DNA of 7,307 nucleotides from JAFNGF01 sp964567045 (GCA_964567045.1 CAZMLE010000137.1:1-7307); one strand, 5' to 3'; positions 1 through 6,190 are shown, counted from the stretch's first letter. Program-made: numbers and translations. Notes: generated from the letters alone by a model not told the origin.

Positions 1-356
1 GGGCAGTGTCTCAGTCCCGATGTGGCGGGTCAACCTCTCAGTCCCGCTACCCGTCACCGCCTTGGTGAGCCGTTACCCCACCAACTAGCTGATAGGAGGT
101 AGGCCGCTCCTATGCCGATAAATCTTTGGTCATCCGCCCATCGACGAATGACGTTATCCGGTATTACCGCCCCTTTCGGTAGTTCACCTTGCGGCGAACG
201 ACGCTATCCCGAAGCATAGGGTACGTTACCTACCCATTACGCACCCTTTCGCCACTGACTATCCTTTCGATTGCTCAATTAGATAGTCCGTTCGACTTGC
301 ATGTCTTAGCCACGCCGCCAGCGTTCGTTCTGAGCCAGGATCAAACCCTTCAGTTT
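1..356 (-). rRNA. rrs: 16S ribosomal RNA, 5' part (truncated by window edge)
   Basis: The reverse complement reads AAACTGAAGGGTTTGATCCTGGC and then CTCAGAACGAACGCTGGCGG, the conserved 5' end of bacterial 16S rRNA. It continues through the conserved stretches GACATGCAAGTCGAACG, AGCTAGTTGGTGGGGTAA and GGGACTGAGACACTGCCC near the window edge. Aligning AAACTGAAG with the E. coli 5' end puts the mature 5' terminus at about base 356. Only about the first fifth of the gene (part of the 5' domain) is present; the rest lies beyond base 1. The AGGGTTTGAT variant and the AACGAACGCTGGCGG context suggest a planctomycete of the Phycisphaerae type. The lineage is an inference by eye; the gene identity is certain. 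Confidence 0.98.
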
Positions 357-368
357 TATTCGTCGAAT

Positions 369-400
369 CCCCCTTTTTGCCTTCGCAAGAAAGCAGGGGG
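369..400 (-). promoter_or_regulatory. Hairpin just upstream of the 16S 5' end (precursor processing type)
   Basis: Paired segments are CCCCC (369-373) with GGGGG (396-400), TTT (374-376) with AAA (390-392), and TTGC (377-380) with GCAA (385-388). The loop is CTTC, with small bulges at 389 and 393-395. In the rRNA transcript this folds 12 bases before the predicted mature 5' end. A role in pre-16S folding or nuclease processing is inferred from position. Short near-palindromes sharing CGTCGA flank it (358-368 and 401-413). Confidence 0.6.
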
Positions 401-437
401 TTATCGTCGATAAAGGCTCAACACTTGGCATACGCAC

Positions 438-515
438 CGAAAGTGCTGAATTGAGAAACAACTATTCTAAGCTCCCTGCAGCAGGGCGTATCCTGCCGCA
501 GAAGCCGCACTTTCG
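438..515 (-). promoter_or_regulatory. Structured rRNA leader: nested stems
   Basis: An outer 9-base inverted repeat pairs CGAAAGTGC (438-446) with GCACTTTCG (507-515). Inside it is a 10-bp hairpin of CTGCAGCAGG (476-485) with CCTGCCGCAG (492-501), one wobble pair and a 6-base loop. It lies between boxA and the 16S 5' end in the transcript, where rRNA operons usually carry precursor secondary structure. The pairing is seen directly; the function is inferred. Confidence 0.55.
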
Positions 516-540
516 CTGCTTGTTAGGCTTAACTGTTAAC

Positions 541-552
541 TTGTCAAAGAGC
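541..552 (-). promoter_or_regulatory. boxA antitermination site of the rRNA leader
   Basis: On the minus strand this reads GCTCTTTGACAA, differing at one base from the rrn boxA core GCTCTTTAACAA. It lies after the promoter and after a boxB-like hairpin (558-572), in the boxB-then-boxA order of bacterial rrn leaders. It would be bound in the RNA by the NusB/NusE (S10) complex to prevent premature termination of rRNA transcription. Confidence 0.8.
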
Positions 553-557
553 TTTTG

Positions 558-572
558 GTGCCTTTCCGGCAC
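558..572 (-). promoter_or_regulatory. boxB-like hairpin upstream of boxA
   Basis: The transcript reads GTGCCGGAAAGGCAC: a perfect 5-bp stem (GTGCC/GGCAC) with a 5-base loop (GGAAA). It precedes boxA by 5 bases, matching the boxB-boxA arrangement of rRNA leaders. Confidence 0.65.
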
Positions 573-625
573 AAATTAACGGTCGAACAACAATCCCCGA
601 TTATCACCCGACCGCTTCTATAGTG

Positions 626-653
626 ATTCTAATCTAAATATTGATATCGTCAA
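626..653 (-). promoter_or_regulatory. rRNA operon promoter (sigma70-type)
   Basis: On the minus strand the -35 is TTGACG (653-648) and the -10 is TAGAAT (631-626), separated by 16 bases. Five of six -35 bases and five of six -10 bases match the consensus. Transcription would start near base 619 and give a leader of roughly 260 bases before the 16S 5' end. The sequence upstream (660-690) is almost pure A/T, as expected for an UP element that binds the alpha subunit of RNA polymerase. Confidence 0.75.
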
Positions 654-659
654 GAGAAG

Positions 660-688
660 AAAGCAAAAAAATAAAAAATTTTTGCTTT
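660..688. repeat. A/T-rich inverted repeat, probable UP element of the rRNA promoter
   Basis: AAAGCAAAAA (660-669) and TTTTTGCTTT (679-688) form a perfect 10-base inverted repeat with a 9-base A-rich centre. It sits immediately upstream of the rRNA -35. The stem has only two G/C pairs, so an intrinsic terminator is unlikely; A-tract bending or UP-element activity fits better. It is shared by the divergent spacer that leads to the YjbQ-family gene. Confidence 0.45.
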
Positions 689-808
689 TTCTGCTTAGTG
701 CTTGGCCCAAACAGTCATAAAAATAGTAAATTATCGGATACGACCGGCAAAGGCTAACGCTTCTGCCTGTGTCTGTATCATACGTTGGACTCGCAAAAAG
801 GTTCGTAG

Positions 809-832
809 TTTTGCCTTCTCTTTAGGGCAAAA
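809..832 (+). promoter_or_regulatory. Hairpin upstream of the YjbQ-family gene
   Basis: TTTTGCC (809-815) and GGCAAAA (826-832) are perfect 7-base complements around a 10-base loop. It ends about 30 bases before the predicted start at 864. It could be a 5'-UTR structure or an operator; no clear promoter is visible around it. Confidence 0.3.
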
Positions 833-863
833 CGCCAATTATACAGGAGAAAGTTTCGCTCAA

Positions 864-1283
864 ATGGTTAAGACGCAAACGATAGAGCTTCAGACGGCTG
901 GTGATACTGATATTCAGGATATTACCGGACTGGTCAGCGACGCAGTGGCCGCATCAGGTGTTAAAGATGGCATCATTACGCTTTTCAATGTCGGCTCGAC
1001 AGCCGGAATAACGACTACCGAGTATGAGCCTGGTTTGGCCAATCACGATATAAAGGCGGCTTTTGAGAAGCTTGCGCCGGAAAACGGGCATTATGAGCAC
1101 GAAAAGACCTGGCACGATGATAATGGCCATTCGCACGTCCGGGCGTCCCTGTTGGGTCCTTCTATGAGCGTGCCTGTGGTTGATGGCCGACTCACGCTCG
1201 GAACCTGGCAGCAGATTATCTTAGTGGATTTTGATACCAGGCCGAGAAAAAGAACCGTTATATGCCAAATAATTGGAGAGTGA
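864..1283 (+). CDS. YjbQ/UPF0047 family protein (secondary thiamine-phosphate synthase type)
   Basis: This encodes a 139-residue protein, the usual size of the UPF0047/YjbQ family (about 130-140). The E. coli member has been described as having weak thiamine-phosphate synthase activity in vivo, but the real role is unsettled; these are small soluble cytoplasmic proteins. Family hallmarks are GSTAGITTTEYEPG in the first half, then EHEKTWHDDNGHSHVRASLL, GPSMSVPVVDGRLTLGTWQQ and a C-terminal GE. The conserved His residues of WHDDNGHSH are the likely ligand or metal site. The reading frame stays open upstream to a TTG at 702, but family length and the absence of similarity there favour the ATG at 864, with GGAGA at 846-850 as a rather distant ribosome site. 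The gene diverges from the rRNA operon and appears monocistronic. A weak hairpin (GGCGA/TCGCC, 1289-1301) follows the stop without a T-run. Confidence 0.88.
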   Translation: MVKTQTIELQTAGDTDIQDITGLVSDAVAASGVKDGIITLFNVGSTAGITTTEYEPGLANHDIKAAFEKLAPENGHYEHEKTWHDDNGHSHVRASLLGPSMSVPVVDGRLTLGTWQQIILVDFDTRPRKRTVICQIIGE

Positions 1284-1294
1284 GGCCAGGCGAT

Positions 1295-1371
1295 AGTCGC
1301 CAATCTGTAATCTCTAATCGCTAATCGGTCGTGAATCGTGATTCGTATCGCGTATGTCGTACTGCGTATTG
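1295..1371. repeat. Degenerate tandem array with a 7-base period (array 1)
   Basis: From 1302 the sequence divides into ten consecutive 7-base units: aatctgt, aatctct, aatcgct, aatcggt, cgtgaat, cgtgatt, cgtatcg, cgtatgt, cgtactg, cgtattg. The unit agtcgcc (1295-1301) is a plausible eleventh. The first three or four bases (AATC, then CGT) are fixed within each half and the rest drift. The phase has no insertion or deletion. No open frame of interest crosses it. The origin is unknown; a related array lies at 6349-6419. Confidence 0.75.
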
Positions 1372-1417
1372 CGGAAGGGCATTGTCAGACGTAGCCCAGG
1401 AACGTGATGAAACCGCT

Positions 1418-1452
1418 ACTCGAAACTCAAAACTAAGCACTCAAAACTAAAT
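1418..1452. repeat. Second 7-base-period array (array 2)
   Basis: Five units in strict 7-base phase: actcgaa, actcaaa, actaagc, actcaaa, actaaat. Every unit begins with ACT. The array ends three bases before the -35 of a near-consensus promoter at 1456. It shares the period, but not the core sequence, of the neighbouring array. Confidence 0.65.
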
Positions 1453-1455
1453 TGC

Positions 1456-1484
1456 TTGACAGGAATTTCTTTTTCTGCTATTTT
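1456..1484 (+). promoter_or_regulatory. Sigma70-type promoter ahead of the 451-residue protein gene
   Basis: A perfect -35 TTGACA (1456-1461) and a 17-base spacer lead to the -10 TATTTT (1479-1484, four of six bases). Transcription would begin near 1491, leaving an unusually long leader of about 210 bases before the ATG at 1703. Whether it drives that gene or a separate small RNA cannot be told from the sequence. Confidence 0.5.
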
Positions 1485-1559
1485 CTTGGTTTGCCCCCTT
1501 CTTTTTGCCGATTTCATATAAAGGTAAAAGCAGCCATAAGCGGAAATTTTTCTCGAAAT

Positions 1560-1580
1560 AATAAGCGTGTTTAGCTTATT
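1560..1580. repeat. Inverted repeat in the leader of the 1703 gene
   Basis: AATAAGC (1560-1566) and GCTTATT (1574-1580) are perfect 7-base complements around a 7-base loop (GTGTTTA). There is no T-run after it on either strand, so it is not a convincing terminator. It lies between the predicted promoter and the gene and could be an operator or a structured 5'-UTR element. ATAAGCG occurs twice here (1536-1542 and 1561-1567). Confidence 0.4.
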
Positions 1581-1702
1581 GATTGTGAACTTAATAGTCT
1601 GTGACTCATGCACTTTCCGGCGTTAGCAGTTTGCAAGGTTTTGGCCATTGTATGGTCTGAAAGCTCGTTGAATTGTCACCGAGTTTTTTAAGGATCGAAA
1701 TT

Positions 1703-3058
1703 ATGAAAAAAAAGCTTGTGGATTTAATGAAGCGGCTAACAGGCCAGAAAGTACCCTTCAAAAATGCTGTTAAAAAGCTCCCATCATTCAAATCAGATAA
1801 CATAGTCCATTATAACCAATTCAATGAACTTTTGTTAATGCTTGGGTACGATCGAATTACAAAACACTTTTTTGAGAAGTTTTTCGGTGTAGATGAAGTA
1901 ACCATTGGCTCATTAGAAAAATCTATTATGGATTTTCAGAAAAAAGCAATGTTGCTGTATGGGAATGTTAAATTTGGCTTTAAGAAACTTAGTTCCATGA
2001 AAGAAAAAGAACTTACCGAAAAACTTGAAGAAACAAAACCTATAGATATAAAAGAATTGTCTAAAAGGCCGGAACCGTTGGATCCTATAAACGAGATTAA
2101 TAGTGACGATACATATTTATTGGGGCATGTTATTCAAAAAGAGATTGAACAAAAGGCTAAAGGAAATCCCAAGGACAATAAGGCGCAAGAAGAACTCAAG
2201 AAAATGGAGGAGATAGTTAATCTTGGGACACAAAATCTTTATAGATATTTAACATATGATTACATGGATGTATATGTAGCAACTTCGATGCGAAAAAAGC
2301 ACGAATACATTCTTGTTAATCAGTTCATTAAAAACCTATCCAGCCATAAATTAATAAGACCACTAAAACTAAGATTTTTCGACCCGACACAAGCATATTG
2401 CAGTGAAAGAATAGATAAAGGTCTTGTTGAGGGACTAATGTTAAAGAGAGCGAAGTGTACTATATATTCAATACAAGAAAGTGACACATTTGGAAAAGAT
2501 TCTGAATTGGCAGCAACTCTTGCACAAGGCAAACCTGTCATAGCCTACATACCTGAACTTAAAAATAAAAATGAGTTTATTGCAGATGCTTTAAGTTTTG
2601 CAGAAAAACATTATCCAGATAAAAGTTTGAGGGAGCTCATATTCGAACAATTGCAACTTTACTACCCTAATGGTGCATGGGAAGACAAAAATATCCAAAA
2701 ATGGATTTCAAATCCTGATGTTCTCCAAGGAAATGAGGTTGGTAAAGCAAAAAATTTGCTTTATGAAAAAGCTAAAGAAACATACAATAAACGCGCAGAG
2801 GTAATAAAAGACATGCATCCTTTGGGACTCCAGGTTAATCTAGCGAATGGTGTTGCAAACGGAGTATTAGTTGTGCGTTCAGTGGAGCACTGTGCGCAAC
2901 TTTTAAGAAGCATAGTTTTAAAACAGATGGAATTTGTGTTAGAAAAAGGTAAAGATGGCACACTTAAACTGATAGAAAAAATAAGTAACAGTGTATATCG
3001 AGTAGTAACAAGTGATGAAAAACTAACAAATTCTTTCTGGAATTTTTATCTTAAATAG
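1703..3058 (+). CDS. Unrecognised protein with a TIR / nucleoside deoxyribosyltransferase-like central domain
   Basis: I do not recognise this 451-residue protein as a named family. The ATG at 1703 is chosen because AAGGA (1690-1694) lies 8 bases upstream; the in-frame TTG at 1673 has no such site. Residues about 1-180 are Lys/Glu-rich and look mostly helical. The central part shows a Rossmann-like pattern: a strand MDVYVATSMR (188-197), FFDPTQAY (225-232), a helix followed by the strand KCTIYSI (251-257), then DSELAATLAQ (266-275) and GKPVIAYIP (276-284). That order resembles nucleoside 2-deoxyribosyltransferases and TIR-like enzymes, in which a Glu in the helix before the 'GKPVI' strand is catalytic; E268 is the candidate. 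A C-terminal block, HPLGLQVNLANGVANGV (372-388) and VVRS, ends in NSFWNFYLK. There is no signal peptide or membrane span. The gene is roughly one-third GC in sampled lines against about half in the facing operon, suggesting separate acquisition. An NAD- or nucleotide-consuming effector role is inference. Confidence 0.9.
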   Translation: MKKKLVDLMKRLTGQKVPFKNAVKKLPSFKSDNIVHYNQFNELLLMLGYDRITKHFFEKFFGVDEVTIGSLEKSIMDFQKKAMLLYGNVKFGFKKLSSMKEKELTEKLEETKPIDIKELSKRPEPLDPINEINSDDTYLLGHVIQKEIEQKAKGNPKDNKAQEELKKMEEIVNLGTQNLYRYLTYDYMDVYVATSMRKKHEYILVNQFIKNLSSHKLIRPLKLRFFDPTQAYCSERIDKGLVEGLMLKRAKCTIYSIQESDTFGKDSELAATLAQGKPVIAYIPELKNKNEFIADALSFAEKHYPDKSLRELIFEQLQLYYPNGAWEDKNIQKWISNPDVLQGNEVGKAKNLLYEKAKETYNKRAEVIKDMHPLGLQVNLANGVANGVLVVRSVEHCAQLLRSIVLKQMEFVLEKGKDGTLKLIEKISNSVYRVVTSDEKLTNSFWNFYLK

Positions 3059-3274
3059 TATGCGAGTAAGCAATCACGAGACTAAGCATTGTTAATTTTT
3101 CATTTAGATTTGCTGAGTCGTTGCGTCAGGCCTAGTCAGGCTGTGCAGGGCGTTCGCCAGTCGTCGGGGAGTGGCATCGGCTGAAGTTTTTTGCAGCCTG
3201 GGCGTCTGGATTCTTCCGAGGTTTTTCCCTTGTTCTTTCGCCGCATTCGGGCCACGCTCTAACAAAGGAGTCTC
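3059..3274. other. Convergent intergenic region
   Basis: This 216-base stretch separates the ends of the 1703 gene and the Argonaute gene. I see no gene and no classical terminator for either. The best structure is GGCTG (3179-3183) pairing with CAGCC (3194-3198) around a T-rich 10-base loop. A short GGCG/CGCC element lies at about 3149-3158, and GTCAGG is repeated at about 3125 and 3135. Confidence 0.4.
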
Positions 3275-4777
3275 TCAGATGTAGAACTTAAATTGAGGCT
3301 TACAGTCCTTGACTGTTGGGTTCGTTATGAGTATTTCACCAACTTTGTCAGAAAAGCCGACAGTGACGGGCTGACTTTCACCCAAACGGCAGCTATTGTA
3401 ATTCAGTTTTGTCAAGCCAAGGATATCGAACGCTATCTGCTGAAGATCAGCCTTTCCATGTTGAAGGGCGATGCTCAGAGGAACAGGGAAATCGAAGCCA
3501 TCGTAGGTTTCGAGCCTTGGTTTGAATCCTGACGTCCAGAGGTAGCACTTCCTGTCTGATGCAGGTAGATAGGTTCCTCTCAACACCGGGTGGTTGCCCG
3601 GTCGGAAAAGGCGCAACTCATCGTCCACTCGTTTCACTTGGATTCCAACCAGTTTGATGTCGGCAGTGCAAGCCTCCCAATAGCCTTGATACTCCTCTTG
3701 GTTAATCGGAGATCGTGAGTGCAGGAATACTTCCTTTATAGGTTTTCCGCCGAGCTTCTCGTAGGTTTTCAGGACACCTGCAAGTAGGACTTTGGCCATT
3801 TCAGCGTTCAAATGAAACTCCTTGGTCTCAGGTGAATACCAGGGTCCAAACTCGCCTTTGAATACCACACCATCGCCGGTATCCAAAAACATTTGAGCAG
3901 CACAGCATGCGGTCTGCGACGAGTCGGACATCGTTTCAGATCTGCGAAATACGATGCCTACATAGCATACTCCGTCTCGGGCCGTGCCTAAACGCCAGGG
4001 CTTTCCGCCGGTTTTGTAATAGACGGCGGTTGACAGGAACCAAGCAACGGCAGAAGGGGGAGAATCCTTGGATGTCGCGGTATCGTCTCCACCTCGCAAG
4101 TCCAATGTAGATTCCTTGATTATCTGTATTGGAATGCCATAGGCCATGGCGCGGGCTTTGAGTTGCCTTCTGAAGTCGACCGAACGTAGGTAGTCCTCTG
4201 GATCATAGGAGCCGAAGAGGTCTTTACCGGCTCGTCTCAGCCTTCTTTCCCTTGCTGAAACTCTCTGACCTGTTCCCTCCTCGACTTGTGATAGTGGCCG
4301 GCAGTACTTCCATATCACGTCGGGGGCGACACAGAACATTACCCCCAGGTTCTCGTCTCGCTTTGCTCCAATGTCAAAACCCTCCAAATACATATCCACA
4401 AGCCTGCTTGCTCGCTTATGGGCATCATAATCCTTCACTTCCCTGGAAACCCTTTCTTCTTGTAATGTGTGCGTGAATGCGGGAGTATCGGGGAACTTGC
4501 ACTCATAAGCCGCTTCAAAACCTGGAAAGTGCGGCCAGTTCTTATAATCATATACTCTCATGTCCGTCATAACTGGGCCGGTTAGTATCCGAGTGAAGCG
4601 CCGGAATTTTTCCAAACCCGTTTCAGTTCCGATGAAACCGTAGATCATGCTCTTTGGATGCGAAGCCATGTCCGTATCAAAGGGGCCGAAGATCGACAGA
4701 CCATCCCTTGGGTCAATCATAGCTTGACCGTATCTAAAATTAAGGAGAGGTTCGTCTAATATTTTGATCTCTTCCAC
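3275..4777 (-). CDS. Short prokaryotic Argonaute (MID-PIWI, catalytically inactive), SPARTA Ago subunit
   Basis: The 500-residue size is typical of SPARTA Argonautes, which have MID and PIWI but no N or PAZ domain. It binds the guide and target nucleic acid and pairs with the TIR-APAZ protein encoded just upstream. Evidence: DPRDGLSIFGP near the N-terminus (22-32); a MID-type segment LKARAMAYGIPIQIIKESTL (206-225) with Lys and Gln suited to holding the guide 5' phosphate; PIWI segments CYVGIVFRR (271-279) and EVFLHSRSP (349-357); and the late signature LTKLNYNSCR (455-464) with PVTVGFSDKVGEIL (470-483). The usual catalytic Asp positions (G-x-D and RDG) appear here as GIVF and SRSP, so slicing is not expected. 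The start is GTG at 4777: a TAG lies in frame four codons upstream and the DPRDG block needs this N-terminus. It begins one base after the TIR-APAZ stop, implying translational coupling. Confidence 0.93.
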   Translation of the reverse strand: MEEIKILDEPLLNFRYGQAMIDPRDGLSIFGPFDTDMASHPKSMIYGFIGTETGLEKFRRFTRILTGPVMTDMRVYDYKNWPHFPGFEAAYECKFPDTPAFTHTLQEERVSREVKDYDAHKRASRLVDMYLEGFDIGAKRDENLGVMFCVAPDVIWKYCRPLSQVEEGTGQRVSARERRLRRAGKDLFGSYDPEDYLRSVDFRRQLKARAMAYGIPIQIIKESTLDLRGGDDTATSKDSPPSAVAWFLSTAVYYKTGGKPWRLGTARDGVCYVGIVFRRSETMSDSSQTACCAAQMFLDTGDGVVFKGEFGPWYSPETKEFHLNAEMAKVLLAGVLKTYEKLGGKPIKEVFLHSRSPINQEEYQGYWEACTADIKLVGIQVKRVDDELRLFRPGNHPVLRGTYLPASDRKCYLWTSGFKPRLETYDGFDFPVPLSIALQHGKADLQQIAFDILGLTKLNYNSCRLGESQPVTVGFSDKVGEILITNPTVKDCKPQFKFYI

Positions 4778-4778
4778 T

Positions 4779-6134
4779 TCAAACCACTATCCTTTTTCGG
4801 TCTCTCTGCCTTTCATGGATTCTGACTTCATCGAGGGATATTGGGCACAGATAACTCAGAGCCTTGGCGGAAAAGACCAGCCTATACGGCTCATGCTCTC
4901 CAATCGCAATTTCGTCACCTCCATCAGACAGGAAACCACATAGCGCCAGGTGTCGACTCACCCATTCATAGTTCCACCAGTCCTTTGAAACGTGTTTTCT
5001 CCTTGCCTGGGCAGATTGCCATGCAATAGTCCTACCTGCGGTATCTGTGATTCGAATTCTCAGGCCCACCTTAACGATGAATTGCTCCCCAAACATATCC
5101 CGCATAATGCGAAATGTTGGCGCGAGATAGTATCTGTACCTCGATGATTTGCCAGGTGTGAAGAACTTGCGTTCCCCACACGCTAGGACGCTGTTTTTCT
5201 TCCCATGCACGTCGACAAAGGACAGTCTGTTGTTTTCTGTGATACCAAACGGGAAGTAGAGCCATCGACGATCTGGGGACCATAGCAATCCTTTCGCCAG
5301 ACAATGGCAATTAAGATTCTTTCTTAACAGTTCTGACACAATGTCATGCGTCTCAATCCCTTCAATGTCATCAGCATCCTTCCACAAGTATGCATTCTCC
5401 ACTTGATATGGATAACCCTCTGGCGGCTTATGAAATGACAGAAACGTGTTCCCACTGATGTAGTGACAAGGCCAGATGTCTTGCAGTTCTCTACTTTTCT
5501 GATAACTCAAGCTGCCCTGAAGCCTGATTACAGAAATGGCTTCCGGGATCTTCTTGATCGCGAGGAAATTTGAGTGTATCGTTTCCGGTTCATCCTTAAT
5601 GATTTCATCGGAGACAATAGAATCTGACACCATGTCTTTGCCGTTTTCAAGTGGACACGGTGTTTCGGCCTTACGAATGGCTTTTAGAAGAGTTGCCAAA
5701 CCTTGCGCCCAATTGACTGAAAAATCGACATAGGTCAGGTCGGATGTCATCCAATCCAGTTGTGTGGCCTTCAGACCAAGGTTTAGAGGGATGATGAAGT
5801 TGATTTGCCGTTCCTTGGAGATACTGTGGGCTATTGTTCTTTCTTTCCTGGGATTTGGCTTATTGACCGAACATTCTGACATTACCGCCAGCAAACGGTG
5901 AGTTCTGTTCTTGATCGCGTCATCAATATCTTTCGGATAGGACTCTCCCCCAAATAGCTTGATCCTATCGCACCAAACCTTGTAGCCTAGTGCTGTCAGC
6001 TTGAATGTCAACCACTCCGCTACTGCGATATCCTCGGTTGCATAACTAATAAACAAATGGTCACGTTGTCCTTCTGGCGTGGCCTGCATTAAAGTGCCCC
6101 CTGAAGCACAGGTCGGCTTATTGCTTCTTTCCAT
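4779..6134 (-). CDS. TIR-APAZ protein, NAD(P)ase effector subunit of SPARTA
   Basis: This encodes 451 residues, close to the size of known SPARTA TIR-APAZ proteins. In that system the TIR domain hydrolyses NAD(P)+ once guide and target are bound, depleting the cofactor and stopping the cell. The TIR spans about 25-155: HLFISYATEDIAVAEW (26-41), LGYKVWCDRIKLFGGES (49-65), a strand HRLLAVMS (79-86), then RKERTIAHSI (96-105). E98 there sits where the catalytic Glu of SARM1-type TIRs lies ('KE' before a helix). Residues about 190-451 match the APAZ role: SVIRLQGSLSYQK, then LLWSPDRRWLYFP (283-295), ending in basic ERQRDRKR. The start is ATG 6134, with GAGGA 8 bases upstream and downstream of the promoter. 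ATG 6089 with AGGGGG (436 residues) is an alternative. A TTG at 6170 is excluded because it precedes the -10. It is the first gene of a two-gene operon. Confidence 0.93.
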   Translation of the reverse strand: MERSNKPTCASGGTLMQATPEGQRDHLFISYATEDIAVAEWLTFKLTALGYKVWCDRIKLFGGESYPKDIDDAIKNRTHRLLAVMSECSVNKPNPRKERTIAHSISKERQINFIIPLNLGLKATQLDWMTSDLTYVDFSVNWAQGLATLLKAIRKAETPCPLENGKDMVSDSIVSDEIIKDEPETIHSNFLAIKKIPEAISVIRLQGSLSYQKSRELQDIWPCHYISGNTFLSFHKPPEGYPYQVENAYLWKDADDIEGIETHDIVSELLRKNLNCHCLAKGLLWSPDRRWLYFPFGITENNRLSFVDVHGKKNSVLACGERKFFTPGKSSRYRYYLAPTFRIMRDMFGEQFIVKVGLRIRITDTAGRTIAWQSAQARRKHVSKDWWNYEWVSRHLALCGFLSDGGDEIAIGEHEPYRLVFSAKALSYLCPISLDEVRIHERQRDRKRIVV

Positions 6135-6161
6135 GTTTCGCTTCCTCACAAATGCCCTAAT

Positions 6162-6190
6162 ACGATACAAAATTATCAGTCAAGAGTCAA
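6162..6190 (-). promoter_or_regulatory. Promoter of the SPARTA operon
   Basis: On the minus strand the -35 TTGACT (6190-6185) and the -10 TATCGT (6167-6162) are separated by 17 bases. A second TTGACT (6183-6178) overlaps the spacer. Transcription would start near 6155, about 20 bases before the ATG at 6134, just enough for the GAGGA ribosome site. The -10 matches four of six consensus bases, implying modest basal expression. Confidence 0.6.

Noticed and set aside
189..413. Plus-strand open frame of 74 codons over the 16S 5' end and leader
   Set aside because: It is antisense to the rRNA gene and its leader; the frame is a by-product of rRNA sequence.
660..688. Intrinsic terminator between the rRNA operon and the YjbQ-family gene
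   Set aside because: The stem is almost entirely A/T and both flanking genes transcribe away from it; an UP element fits better.
702..863. 54-codon N-terminal extension of the YjbQ-family gene from a TTG
   Set aside because: The family is about 138 residues and starts at the equivalent of ATG 864; the extension is basic, unlike the family, and has no ribosome site.
1302..1371. Possible CRISPR array
   Set aside because: Units are 7 bases, contiguous and divergent, with no repeat-spacer structure and no cas genes in the window.
1416..1613. Minus-strand open frame of 65 codons in the leader of the 1703 gene
   Set aside because: It crosses the repeat array and promoter in AT-rich sequence; no supporting start signal or similarity.
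3179..3198. Bidirectional terminator between the convergent genes
   Set aside because: Only a 5-bp stem with the T-run inside the loop; it was kept as a weak structure, not called as a terminator.
3907..4476. Plus-strand open frames within the Argonaute gene
   Set aside because: They are shadows of the minus-strand coding sequence without ribosome sites or domain motifs.
6135..6170. TTG start at 6170 for the TIR-APAZ gene
   Set aside because: It lies upstream of the predicted -10 product and lacks a ribosome site, whereas ATG 6134 has GAGGA 8 bases before it.
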